A stretch of 64,000 nt of DNA from Streptomyces scabichelini (lineage in GTDB: Bacteria > Actinomycetota > Actinomycetes > Streptomycetales > Streptomycetaceae). The position numbers and the translations under genes were made by a program. Positions 51,657-59,071 of this stretch are shown here, one piece after another (position 1 is the first letter of the stretch; every line of letters starts with the position of its first letter). The stretch covers positions 1 to 64,000 of the forward strand of contig NZ_JAAKZY010000008.1 of NCBI RefSeq assembly GCF_011045015.1, written 5' to 3'. The notes under the pieces are model-generated. The model saw nothing but the letters and a program-made list of their open reading frames with translations. It ran no database searches and was not told where the DNA came from.

Positions 51657-52075
51657 GAAACCGTCCTCTCCACACGCAGGGATTCGACGGCCGCCCGGCT
51701 CCCACCGGTCAGGTCCGTCCCCAGCGCCTGTAGCAACACCACGAGAGAACCGTTGGCCAGGAACCGTGCCAGGTCGTCCGGTGCGGCTCCGGTCAACCGC
51801 TCGGCCTCCCCCAGGACACCTGAGATGAGGGAGCGGCAGCGCGCCGCCACCTCCTCGTTCCCGCGCGCCGTGGCGCACGCCTGCAGCCACAAGCCGCTGA
51901 TGACCCCGTCGGCGACCAGTTCCCGGAAGCCCTCGCCCATCGCCTGCAGCGGATCGCTCGGGCACGTTGCCGCAGCCTGCCGGAAGACCCCGCGGACGCG
52001 GTTCTCCAGCTCATCGACGCAGGCCAGAAAGAACGACTGCTTGCTCCCGAACAGCCGGAACACCCAATGGTCCCC
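51653..52075 (-). pseudogene. 5'-truncated TetR regulator
   Basis: Starts within the recognition helix (VFRLFGSKQSFFLACVDELE) and continues as a complete TetR C-terminal domain to the stop at 51653, coupled to the SGNH gene. The N-terminal 45 or so residues with most of the HTH are gone; the sequence changes near 52065-52085 to a plus-strand AraC fragment. Confidence 0.75.
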
Positions 52076-52087
52076 ACCAGACACCCC

Positions 52088-52799
52088 ACCCGCGCATACG
52101 GGTGCGGAGCTTGAGGAGTTCACCGCCGCAACAAGCGCCAATGCGCACGCCGGGCAGGGCGTGGTCGACCTCGGCGGGGCCGGGCCCGTCATGCGGGTGG
52201 TGTGCGGCAAGTTCCACTACGCCGGCAACACCGACGGGCATCCGGTGCTGTCGGCGCTGCCGGAGGTCGTCCATGTGCCCGGCATGAGCGCCGACCCCCA
52301 GTTGCAGGATGTCGTCCGGATCCTCGCCACCGAGACGGTGGGCGGGCAGCCCGGCTCCCGGGCAGTGGCCACCCGCCTGACCGAGGTGCTCTTCGTGCTC
52401 GCGATCCGCGCCTGGATCGAACGGGCCGACACCGCCACCGAGACGGGACCGTCCTGGCTGACCGCCCTGCGCGACCCGCGCATCGGGACCGCCCTGTCAC
52501 GGATGCACGAAGAGCCGCACCGCGACTGGACGGTGGAGAGCCTGGCCCGCACCGTCACGATGTCCCGCCCGGCCTTCGCCCGCCAGTTCAAGGAGGTGGT
52601 GGGCCGCACCCCGCTGGCCTACCTCTCTCGCGTGCGGATCGACCTGGCCGCCCGCCTGCTGCGTGACACCGCCAATCCGGTCGGCGATATCGCGCAAACC
52701 GTCGGATACCGCTCCGAGTTCGCCTTCTCGCGGGCATTCTCCCGGGAACACGGCATCGCGCCCGGCCGCTACCGGCGTACGGCATCAGTCCCTTCCTGA
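52088..52799 (+). pseudogene. 5'-truncated AraC family regulator
   Basis: The C-terminal half of the cupin domain (GPVMRVVCGKFHY) and the complete AraC double HTH (DWTVESLARTVTMSRPAFAR; NPVGDIAQTVGYRSEFAFSR; REHGIAPGRYRR) are intact. The N-terminal part of the AraC-binding domain is missing; the fragment starts at the junction with the truncated tetR. If an internal start is used, a free-standing DNA-binding domain could still be made. Confidence 0.72.
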
Positions 52800-53393
52800 T
52801 CAGCCGCTTGCTGAAGCTTCGCCTCCGTCGGCAGGGTGCGGCGGTACGGCGCGGTTGCCCCGGTCCACCGAGAGGAAGATGTCGTTCGCGACAGGGGTAC
52901 GGATCTCCTCCGCGAGCCGGCCGATGAGTCCGGCCGTGCGGGCGAGCAGGCACGTCGAGGACGACGTCCGGCAGCGGTGTGCCGTCGAGGTCGAGGACCC
53001 GGCCGGTGAGGAACACGGGGTGCCAGGGATGTCGTCGGACATGCTGGCCCCGAACGCGGCCTCGGGTGAGTCGTCGATGTGGAACGGGCCGAGCACGGTC
53101 GCCGGTGTGGCGTTCGCCGAGAGCCGGTGGTTGAGCTGGACGACGAGCGTGCTCAGCCCGAGCACGTCGGAGGCGAGGATGGACTCCTGACGCTTGTCGT
53201 CGTTGATCCGGCCCGTCGCCGTGAGCCATTCGACTGCCGCCGCCCACTCCTCCTCGGTGAGATCAACGTCGCGGGCGAACGCATGGAGGTGGCGTACGAG
53301 CGCCGCCATCACCTCGGCGAGCCTGGACGAGTGAGTGGTGGCCCACCGTTTGACCACGAGGTCGGTGAGATTGTCCTCCGTCACGAAGGCCAC
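52800..53393 (-). pseudogene. Intradiol ring-cleavage dioxygenase 5' part fused to another gene's 3' end
   Basis: GTG at 53391-53393 with GAGGAGG upstream starts a dioxygenase N-terminal domain (AFVTEDNLTDLVVKRW) and the start of the catalytic domain (VLGPFHIDDSPEAAF). Around 53010 the frame is lost (PVFLTGRVLDLDGTPLPDVV continues in another frame), and near 52950 it joins a fragment LLARTAGLIGRLAEEIRTPV that looks like a citrate-synthase/citryl-CoA-lyase C-terminus. The Tyr/His iron ligands are absent, so no active dioxygenase is made. Confidence 0.6.
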
Positions 53394-53420
53394 GGGAGCC
53401 TCCTCGATTCGACAGGCCTT

Positions 53421-53454
53421 GACCGCTGTACGGACAAATGTTCGTACAGCGGTC
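53421..53454. promoter_or_regulatory. Long inverted repeat upstream of the dioxygenase remnant
   Basis: Arms GACCGCTGTACG (53421-53432) and CGTACAGCGGTC (53443-53454) around 10 bp: a strong operator-like dyad, likely for the now broken regulator next to the dioxygenase. Confidence 0.65.
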
Positions 53455-53504
53455 ACATGGGCGCGTGATCGATGCCTACAGCAAGCCCTCGCGACGTAAT
53501 GGGC

Positions 53505-54452
53505 TCAGAACATGGTGTTGTCGTTGAGGGGAGGGGTCGACGGCACGTCCTGGACGGAGTCCCAGTGCTCGAGGATCTTGCCGTGCTTGCCGACGCGGAA
53601 GATGTCCACGACGGCCTGGCCGCGGTCCTCGGGGCTGAGGCGGTAGTGGGCGTGGATGGCCACCATGTCGCCTTCGGCGATGACGCGCTTGCGTTCCACG
53701 ATCAGGTTCGGGAACTGCTGGAAGAAGTTGGTGAACTGCTCGCGCAGGCCGGCCGAGCCGCTCGGAATGGTGGGGTTGTGCTGGTGGTACTCCGGCGTCA
53801 GGTACCTGACCGCGTCGGGGTTCTTGTCGACGAGGAGTGTGTCGAAGTAGGCGGTCGCCACCTTCTGGCTGAAGGGAGTCATCCAGCGGGGGCCGGGCTG
53901 GTTCGTGCGCGGCCGGCTGACTGTGCCGAACATGTCGTTGCCGTTGACGGTGGTCTCCGGTACCTCCTGGACAACGTCCCAGTGCTCGGCGATCATGCCC
54001 TTCTTGTCGAAGCGGAAGATGTCGACCACGGACGAACCGCGGGTGCCGGGCTCGTAGACCGGGTTGGAGTGCACCATGACCAGGTCGCCCTGGGCGAGGA
54101 CCCGCTTGACGTTGTACACGTGGTCCGGGAACTGCGCGGTCCAGTCGCGGATGAAGTTCTTGATGGCCTCCCGGCCGTCGGGGGCCATCGGGTTGTGCTG
54201 GATGTAGTCCGCACGGATGTACTGGTCGGCGACCTTGAGGTTGCCTTCTTCGAAGAGCTGCCTGAGTACGTGGACGGCGACGCGCTTGTTGCGCTCCTGG
54301 ACGTGAGGGCTCGTGTGCCGGAAGTCCGCGACGGTCCGGGAGGATGCCGGGCTGGACGCAGTGGCGGCGGGTGCGAACCCGGCCACGGATCCGACGGTCG
54401 CCGTGGCCAGCAGGGCTGCGACGACCTTCCTGTACAGGGAGGTGCTGCGCAT
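53505..54452 (-). CDS. Secreted protein with two SnoaL-like domains
   Basis: 315 residues. Signal peptide MRSTSLYRKVVAALLATATV ending at ATASS, then two tandem SnoaL/NTF2-type domains: about 50-180 (YIQHNPMAPDGREAIKNF; VDIFRFDKKGMIAEHWDVVQ) and about 195-315 (YHQHNPTIPSGSAGLREQF; VDIFRVGKHGKILEHWDSVQ). The internal repeat suggests duplication. Start at ATG 54452 with GGAG upstream. The role is unknown; SnoaL folds bind or isomerise small hydrophobic molecules. A YceI-like gene lies 63 bp upstream on the same strand. Confidence 0.88.
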   Translation of the reverse strand: MRSTSLYRKVVAALLATATVGSVAGFAPAATASSPASSRTVADFRHTSPHVQERNKRVAVHVLRQLFEEGNLKVADQYIRADYIQHNPMAPDGREAIKNFIRDWTAQFPDHVYNVKRVLAQGDLVMVHSNPVYEPGTRGSSVVDIFRFDKKGMIAEHWDVVQEVPETTVNGNDMFGTVSRPRTNQPGPRWMTPFSQKVATAYFDTLLVDKNPDAVRYLTPEYHQHNPTIPSGSAGLREQFTNFFQQFPNLIVERKRVIAEGDMVAIHAHYRLSPEDRGQAVVDIFRVGKHGKILEHWDSVQDVPSTPPLNDNTMF

Positions 54453-54515
54453 GACGGTGTTCTCCAATACGGGTGCGATGAGCGATGCGTTACGTGGTGG
54501 CTGTGGGCGGCGGAA

Positions 54516-55235
54516 TCACGCGGGGGTGAAGGCGAGGAGGAACTCGACGGTCCCCTCGTCCTCGACGGTGATCCCGCCGAAGTTCGGTGCGTCGATGTCG
54601 TAGTCGGCGAAGGTGACGGGGATCGAGCCGTTCACGCGGAAGCCGTCGGCGGTGCGCTGGGCGGTGAGGTCGAAGGTGACGGAGTTGGTCTGGCCGTGGA
54701 TGGTCAGGTCGCCCGTGGCCTCGCCGGTGACCTGCTCGTTCACGTCCGGCACCGAGCTGAAGTCCACGGGTTCGGTGAGCTCGAAGGTGGCGTTGGGGTA
54801 CCGCTCGGTGTTCATGACCCGGCCGCGGAACTGGCCGTCGCGCTGGTCGGAGTCGCTCCGCACCGAGGCCAGATCGACGGTGAAGCTTCCGCTGACAGCC
54901 CGGGTGCCCTCGATCTCCAGCTCTCCGGTGACCTCTTCGGTACGGCCCACGGCCGTGACGTTCTGGCCGAAGAGCACCTCGTCGACGCGGTAGCCGGCCT
55001 GCGAGCCGCTCGCGACCCGCCAGCTGCCCTCGACGCTCTTGCCCGCCTGATCGCCGGAGCCGGAGTCGGATGTGCTCTCCGGTGCGGCCGGTGGACTGTC
55101 GAGTGACAGCGCGGCTGGTGGGTCGTCCTGGATGTAGTTGATGTAGACGTACGGGCCGCCGACACCCACGAGGGCGGCGGCGGCAACGCCGACGATCAGC
55201 CGACGCTTCCAGCGTCCGGGTGTGGTGCGTGCCAT
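54516..55235 (-). CDS. YceI family lipid-binding protein, membrane anchored
   Basis: 239 residues. A basic N-terminus and one transmembrane helix (RRLIVGVAAAALVGVGGPYV), an acidic/Ser-rich linker, then a YceI lipocalin-like barrel (SWRVASGSQAGYRVDEVLFG ... FTVDLASVRSDSDQRDGQFR ... FELTEPVDF). YceI proteins bind isoprenoid or other lipids. ATG with GGAGG upstream. Probably cotranscribed with the SnoaL-repeat protein. Confidence 0.9.
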   Translation of the reverse strand: MARTTPGRWKRRLIVGVAAAALVGVGGPYVYINYIQDDPPAALSLDSPPAAPESTSDSGSGDQAGKSVEGSWRVASGSQAGYRVDEVLFGQNVTAVGRTEEVTGELEIEGTRAVSGSFTVDLASVRSDSDQRDGQFRGRVMNTERYPNATFELTEPVDFSSVPDVNEQVTGEATGDLTIHGQTNSVTFDLTAQRTADGFRVNGSIPVTFADYDIDAPNFGGITVEDEGTVEFLLAFTPA

Positions 55236-55326
55236 TGGTTCCTCCGAGAGGCAGACGATCGGATAATTGATCTTGAAAGTTCAAGTAATAGGGCAGAAAG
55301 TCCCCTGGGTTATGAATGCCATGGGG

Positions 55327-55910
55327 TCAGCCGTGGGCGGCGAGGGAGACGTGCTCCCATTCGGCCCAGGTGGCCGGCTTGCGCGTGTAGTGGTCCTTGA
55401 CCAGCTCGATCGGCGGTCTGCCGAAGAACACCCGCAACGGCGGGTCCTCGGCGTCCACGATGGTCAGCAGCGCGGATCCGACGGCCTTCGGATCGCCCAT
55501 GTCGGACAGGTCCAGGCCCTCGGCCAGGGCCTGACGGACTCCGTCGTAGAGCGGGTCGGGCTCGGAGTTGACCGCGGAGGCGCCGGGCCAGTCGGTCGGG
55601 TAGGGGCCGGGTTCGACCAGGGTGACCTTGATGTTCTGCCCGGCGACCTCGGCGGCCAGGGCCTCGGACAGCCCCTCCACCGCCCACTTGGGGTCTGAGG
55701 AGTCGCCATGACGCCCGCGTTGTTGACGAGGATGTGCAGCGGGCCGTCCCACGCGGTCACGAACGCCTCCACGGACGCCGGATCGGTCAGATCCAGGGAG
55801 GCGGCTCCGGTGACGACGGCGCGGCGGCCGGTGAGATCCGTGTCCGCAATGACCTCGGCGGCCGTGGATCCGGCGTGGAAGGGGGTGGTGACGCGTGTGC
55901 TCGTGGTCAT
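55327..55910 (-). pseudogene. SDR oxidoreductase with internal deletions
   Basis: Starts MTTSTRVTTPFHAGSTAAEV and reaches the cofactor loop (RRAVVTGA), then jumps to SLDLTDPASVEAF, missing the GIG-containing helix. After LVNNAGVMATPQTP the frame shifts and the central catalytic region (Ser...Tyr-x3-Lys) is absent; the C-terminus (KWAVEGLSEALAAEVAGQNI ... HVSLAAHG) is in the other frame. At least two deletions, so inactive. Divergent from an intact tetR with two strong operators. Confidence 0.75.
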
Positions 55911-55947
55911 GTCGGCACGTGCTCCCGGTTTGGTACGATCCAAAAAT

Positions 55948-55993
55948 CGGAGGCTCCTCCGCTTTGCTTGGACTTTAAGCGGAGGATCCTCCG
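55948..55993. promoter_or_regulatory. Two 14-bp TetR operators (CGGAGGMTCCTCCG)
   Basis: CGGAGGCTCCTCCG at 55948-55961 and CGGAGGATCCTCCG at 55980-55993 (the latter a perfect palindrome), 32 bp apart, in opposite extended orientation (AATCGGAGG...CTT / AAG...CCTCCGATT). Placed between the broken SDR and tetR. Confidence 0.85.
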
Positions 55994-56016
55994 ATTGTCC
56001 AGGAGGAAGGAATGCT

Positions 56017-56592
56017 GTGACCGGCAACACACGCGGACTGCGTGCCGACGCGCGGCGCAACCGGCAACGCCTGCTCGATGTCGCCGTACGCGCCTTCTCC
56101 GAGCGGGGCACGGACGCGTCGCTCGAGGCCATCGCCAAAGAGGCCGGTGTGGGCATCGGCACGCTGTACCGGCACTTCCCCACTCGGGAGGCACTGCTCG
56201 AGGCCGCCTACCGCAACGAGGTCGCGCGGGTCTGCGACAGCGCCGAAGAACTGCTGGCGCAGTACCCGCCCGACCAGGCGATGCGGGTGTGGATGGACCG
56301 GTTCATCGACTATCTGGCCACCAAGCAGGGCATGGCGGACGCGTTGAAGGCCGTCATCGCCTCCGGTGACTCGGACCCGTTCGCCGAGAGCCTGGACCGG
56401 ATCAGCACGGCCATCAGCACGCTGCTGAAGGCCGGGGCCGAGGCGGGCGTCCTGCGCTCCGACGTCGACCCTCTCGACGTCGGATTCAGCCTCGGCGGCA
56501 TCCTGCTGATCACCACCGACAAGGGGCTGCGCGACCGCGCGGGCCGCATGCTCGATCTGCTCCTCGACGGACTCCGCCACCGCGCCGACTGA
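56017..56592 (+). CDS. TetR family transcriptional regulator
   Basis: 191 residues. N-terminal HTH (RLLDVAVRAFSERGTDASLE; IAKEAGVGIGTLYRHFPTRE) and a SbtR-like C-terminal domain (FIDYLATKQGMADALKAVIA). GTG at 56017 with AGGAGGAAGG upstream. It should repress itself and the divergent SDR through two CGGAGG...CCTCCG sites. The SDR it would control is now broken, so it is an orphan repressor here. Confidence 0.92.
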   Translation: MTGNTRGLRADARRNRQRLLDVAVRAFSERGTDASLEAIAKEAGVGIGTLYRHFPTREALLEAAYRNEVARVCDSAEELLAQYPPDQAMRVWMDRFIDYLATKQGMADALKAVIASGDSDPFAESLDRISTAISTLLKAGAEAGVLRSDVDPLDVGFSLGGILLITTDKGLRDRAGRMLDLLLDGLRHRAD

Positions 56593-56603
56593 ACTGAAGA
56601 CCC

Positions 56604-56846
56604 CTGCGACTGGGCGTACACATCACCCGCTTCGACCACCATGACGGCCCGGCCGCTCTCGGTCCCGAACCGTCCGCGGCGGGCGCGGAGGTGGCCGGCA
56701 TCAGCCGCCTCTCCGTCATGGACCACTACTTGCATGGGCTCGCTCGCGGTGAGCCAATCGGGCGCTGCGCGGATGAGACCAGGCGGACGTTCACCGACAG
56801 TGTGCTGGTCGTCATGGACGACATCGTCGCCCGCCTGGGCGCCTGA
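56604..56846 (+). pseudogene. LLM F420-dependent oxidoreductase remnant
   Basis: Reads LRLGVHITRFDHHDGPAALG and AGISRLSVMDHYLHG, the N-terminus of F420-dependent luciferase-like enzymes, then skips to a different ending (RTFTDSVLVVMDDIVARLGA-stop). No ATG/GTG at the proper place and about 200 residues missing. Confidence 0.6.
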
Positions 56847-56953
56847 CGATCCGCCCTCCGCGCGCGAAGGCGCTCAGCGTCTTCGCCATGATGGTCGGGA
56901 CATTCCATGGCCCGTGAGCGCCGGCGCCGAGCCGGTCGGCCACGTCCCCCCTC

Positions 56954-57165
56954 GGCTACGCCCGAGCCTCGACCGCCCGGCAGTCCCTGGACGCACAGCC
57001 GGACTCCCTCGCCGAGGCCGGCGTGACCCGGGTCTTCTCCGAGAAGAGATCTCCACCCGCGCCAACACGCGCCCCGAACTGGAGGCCGCCGTCAAACTCG
57101 CCGGAGAGATCCGCTCCTCCGGTGTACGCGTCACCCTCGTCGTCGAGGATCTCGGCCGCCGTGCC
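56954..57165 (+). pseudogene. Serine recombinase/resolvase fragment
   Basis: GYARASTARQSLDAQPDSLA matches the catalytic Ser region of resolvases, followed by EAGVTRVFSEK and, after a two-base frameshift near 57045, ISTRANTRPELEAAVKLAGE and IRSSGVRVTLVV. Truncated at both sides; the 3' end runs into the anti-sigma-like gene. Direct evidence of a former mobile element in this zone. Confidence 0.75.
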
Positions 57166-57209
57166 GGGGATGGAGCGCGAGTACATCCAGCGCATGCGTT
57201 GGCCAACGG

Positions 57210-57809
57210 TCACGAAGCCGGGTACGCCTGGTTGTAGAGGCTCCGCAGTGCGGTGGTGGCCTCGGCGTCGCCGTAGCACGGCGGGATCTTGCCGTCCTTG
57301 GCGTAGACGAGGTAGGTCTCACCGACGGCGAATTCCTGCCCGAAGGACTCCATCTCTGCCTCCTGGTTGTTCGTGATCCGGACGGTGGAGGTGTCTCCGC
57401 CGCGGTACCAGTGGTCCACCCGGAGGCTGACCTGGTCGCCCTTGACGGAAGTGGCCGTGCCCTCGAAAGCGGTCGTGTACTTGTGCAGGGTCGCGACGTC
57501 CAGCTCAGCGCATGCGGTCATGGCGTCGCTCTTCTGGACGGTCAGGGTCAGCGGGGCGGCGGTGGCCGGCGGGGTGTCACCGCTCTGCGTGACTCCCCAG
57601 CTGATGCCGCCGCCGACCAGCAGGGCAGCAGCTGCCGCGGCGAGCATCAGGGGGCGGCGGGGTCCGGTCGCGGTGCCGTGCGAGGTGTGGGTCATGGTGT
57701 CGGCGGTCATGGCGGCCTCCAGGAGACGGTTGAGATCAGGGGGAGGAGTCTTGGAGGTCAGCGCCGGGTCGGTGGCCTTCAGCCGGGCCAGCAGTTCGTC
57801 GTCGTTCAC
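57210..57809 (-). CDS. Anti-sigma-like membrane protein
   Basis: 199 residues: cytoplasmic N-terminus (MNDDELLARLKATDPALTSK), one transmembrane helix (PLMLAAAAAALLVGGGISWG) and an extracytoplasmic domain with two Cys (MTACAEL; IPPCYGD). GTG overlaps the sigma factor stop by 4 bp (GTGA). The pairing with the ECF sigma suggests it is its regulator, although a canonical zinc anti-sigma motif is absent. Its 3' end meets the resolvase remnant, but the reading frame ends normally. Confidence 0.8.
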   Translation of the reverse strand: MNDDELLARLKATDPALTSKTPPPDLNRLLEAAMTADTMTHTSHGTATGPRRPLMLAAAAAALLVGGGISWGVTQSGDTPPATAAPLTLTVQKSDAMTACAELDVATLHKYTTAFEGTATSVKGDQVSLRVDHWYRGGDTSTVRITNNQEAEMESFGQEFAVGETYLVYAKDGKIPPCYGDAEATTALRSLYNQAYPAS

Positions 57810-58375
57810 CGGTTGCTCCTTCCTTCAGCCGTCTCATGTCCGCTCTGGTCGGCGTTCTTTCGGTCGAGCAGGGCGGCGAGTCTCTTCTTCGCCCGGTGCA
57901 GTCGGATGCTGGCGGCGTTGGCGGTCAGCCGGGTCACCTCCGCGATCTGGCGCGGCGTCAGGCCCTCCCACGCCCAGAGCTCCACCACCTCACGGTCCAA
58001 GGCGTTGAGCGTGCCCAGTGCGGCGTGCAGTTCGGTGTGGTCGGCTTCCGCGTGGTCCGGCGGCGGTGCCGTACGGGTCAGCCGCTCCACCAGCCGCAGC
58101 CGGCGCCCTTGCGCCCGGCGGGCGTTGGACAGACAGCCGCGTGCGACGCCGTAACACCAGGGCAGCACCTCGTCGGCGTCGACCGGCGGCCCCTCACCGA
58201 GGCCGGGCACGTCCTCAAGACGGCGCCACAGGACGAGCATCGTCTCCGCGAGAATGTCATCGACCGCGTCGGCATCCGCCCGGCGCACCAGATATCGGTG
58301 CAGCGGTACGGCGACCGCGCGCGCCAGCGCCTCAAAGCGGACCTCTCGGGCCCGGGCAAGCTCCTGTTCCAGCAT
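57806..58375 (-). CDS. ECF RNA polymerase sigma factor
   Basis: 189 residues with sigma-2 (about 15-85; DAVDDILAETMLVLWRRLED) and sigma-4 (about 125-180; ALDREVVELWAWEGLTPRQI; NAASIRLHRAKKRLAALL) regions. ATG at 58373-58375 with GGAGG 10 bases upstream, chosen over upstream in-frame codons because sigma-2 begins shortly after it. In an operon with the membrane protein downstream. Confidence 0.9.
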   Translation of the reverse strand: MLEQELARAREVRFEALARAVAVPLHRYLVRRADADAVDDILAETMLVLWRRLEDVPGLGEGPPVDADEVLPWCYGVARGCLSNARRAQGRRLRLVERLTRTAPPPDHAEADHTELHAALGTLNALDREVVELWAWEGLTPRQIAEVTRLTANAASIRLHRAKKRLAALLDRKNADQSGHETAEGRSNR

Positions 58376-58801
58376 GGATTCCACGCCTCCACCTGTCCGG
58401 CACCGGCCGGTTCCTTTCACTGCCGCGGGAGCGTCGTCACCACTGCCCGGGACGGACTGCGCCGAGACCGTCGGGGATTTTCGCATGGCCCCGGCTTCCG
58501 GTCCGATGGGAAGCCGCCCTGGCAGAGGCGCAGGGAGTGGAGGTGCTGGAGAAGCAGCAGGTCCAAGCGATGCTGAAGGTACTCACCTGCCTCGCCGACC
58601 AGGCGGGAGAAGACGCAATCGCGACATACCCTGGGGGGTTCGAACCCGTGCAAGCGAAAGAGGGGCCACATATCGGCGCTTGGGACGTCCGCCTGGGGAT
58701 TCGCGAGCCACAGTGGACTAGACATCATCCAGCGCGACATAACGCGCTGAGTAAATGGGGCGTCAGAAGTGCGCCCCGACCTGCGATAACGCAGAGTAAG
58801 C
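58376..58801. other. 426 bp intergenic, including a 13-bp copy of the tRNA TPsiC-arm segment
   Basis: No supportable gene. TTCGAACCCGTGC occurs at 58639-58651 and again inside the tRNA-Glu gene at 58819-58831, in the same orientation, 180 bp apart. This could be a leftover attachment-site half or a tRNA-gene fragment. Frames elsewhere in the stretch lack starts with ribosome sites. Confidence 0.5.
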
Positions 58802-58877
58802 TGGTGCCCCCAACGGGATTCGAACCCGTGCTACCGCCTTGAAAGGGCGGCGTCCTAGGCCGCTAGACGATGAGGGC
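58802..58877 (-). tRNA. tRNA-Glu (anticodon UUC)
   Basis: Minus strand: acceptor GCCCTCA pairs with TGGGGGC, followed by A and an encoded CCA. Anticodon stem CCGCC/GGCGG encloses loop CTTTCAA with anticodon TTC; TPsiC loop GGTTCGAATCC is standard. 76 nt including CCA. It marks the border between decayed island and conserved right side. Confidence 0.95.
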
Positions 58878-59071
58878 TAAGGCCTGCCTGCTGCTTCTTA
58901 CTGTCTGAGATCTGAATCTTTCTGAGGACGTGAGAAGCATGTGACTCCGCCCTTCCCCGAAAGGAACAGCTTCTCCTTCGATTGCGTGGAATCCAAGGAC
59001 GGTCAAGCCCTGACCGCCGCCCGAGGGCAGGGCTCAGACTTTACTACGACCTGGTGGGCCCTCCAAACCGA

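Noticed and set aside
58639-58651. A second tRNA gene beside tRNA-Glu
   Set aside because: Only a 13-bp TPsiC-like segment is present; no acceptor, D-arm or anticodon stem can be folded around it.
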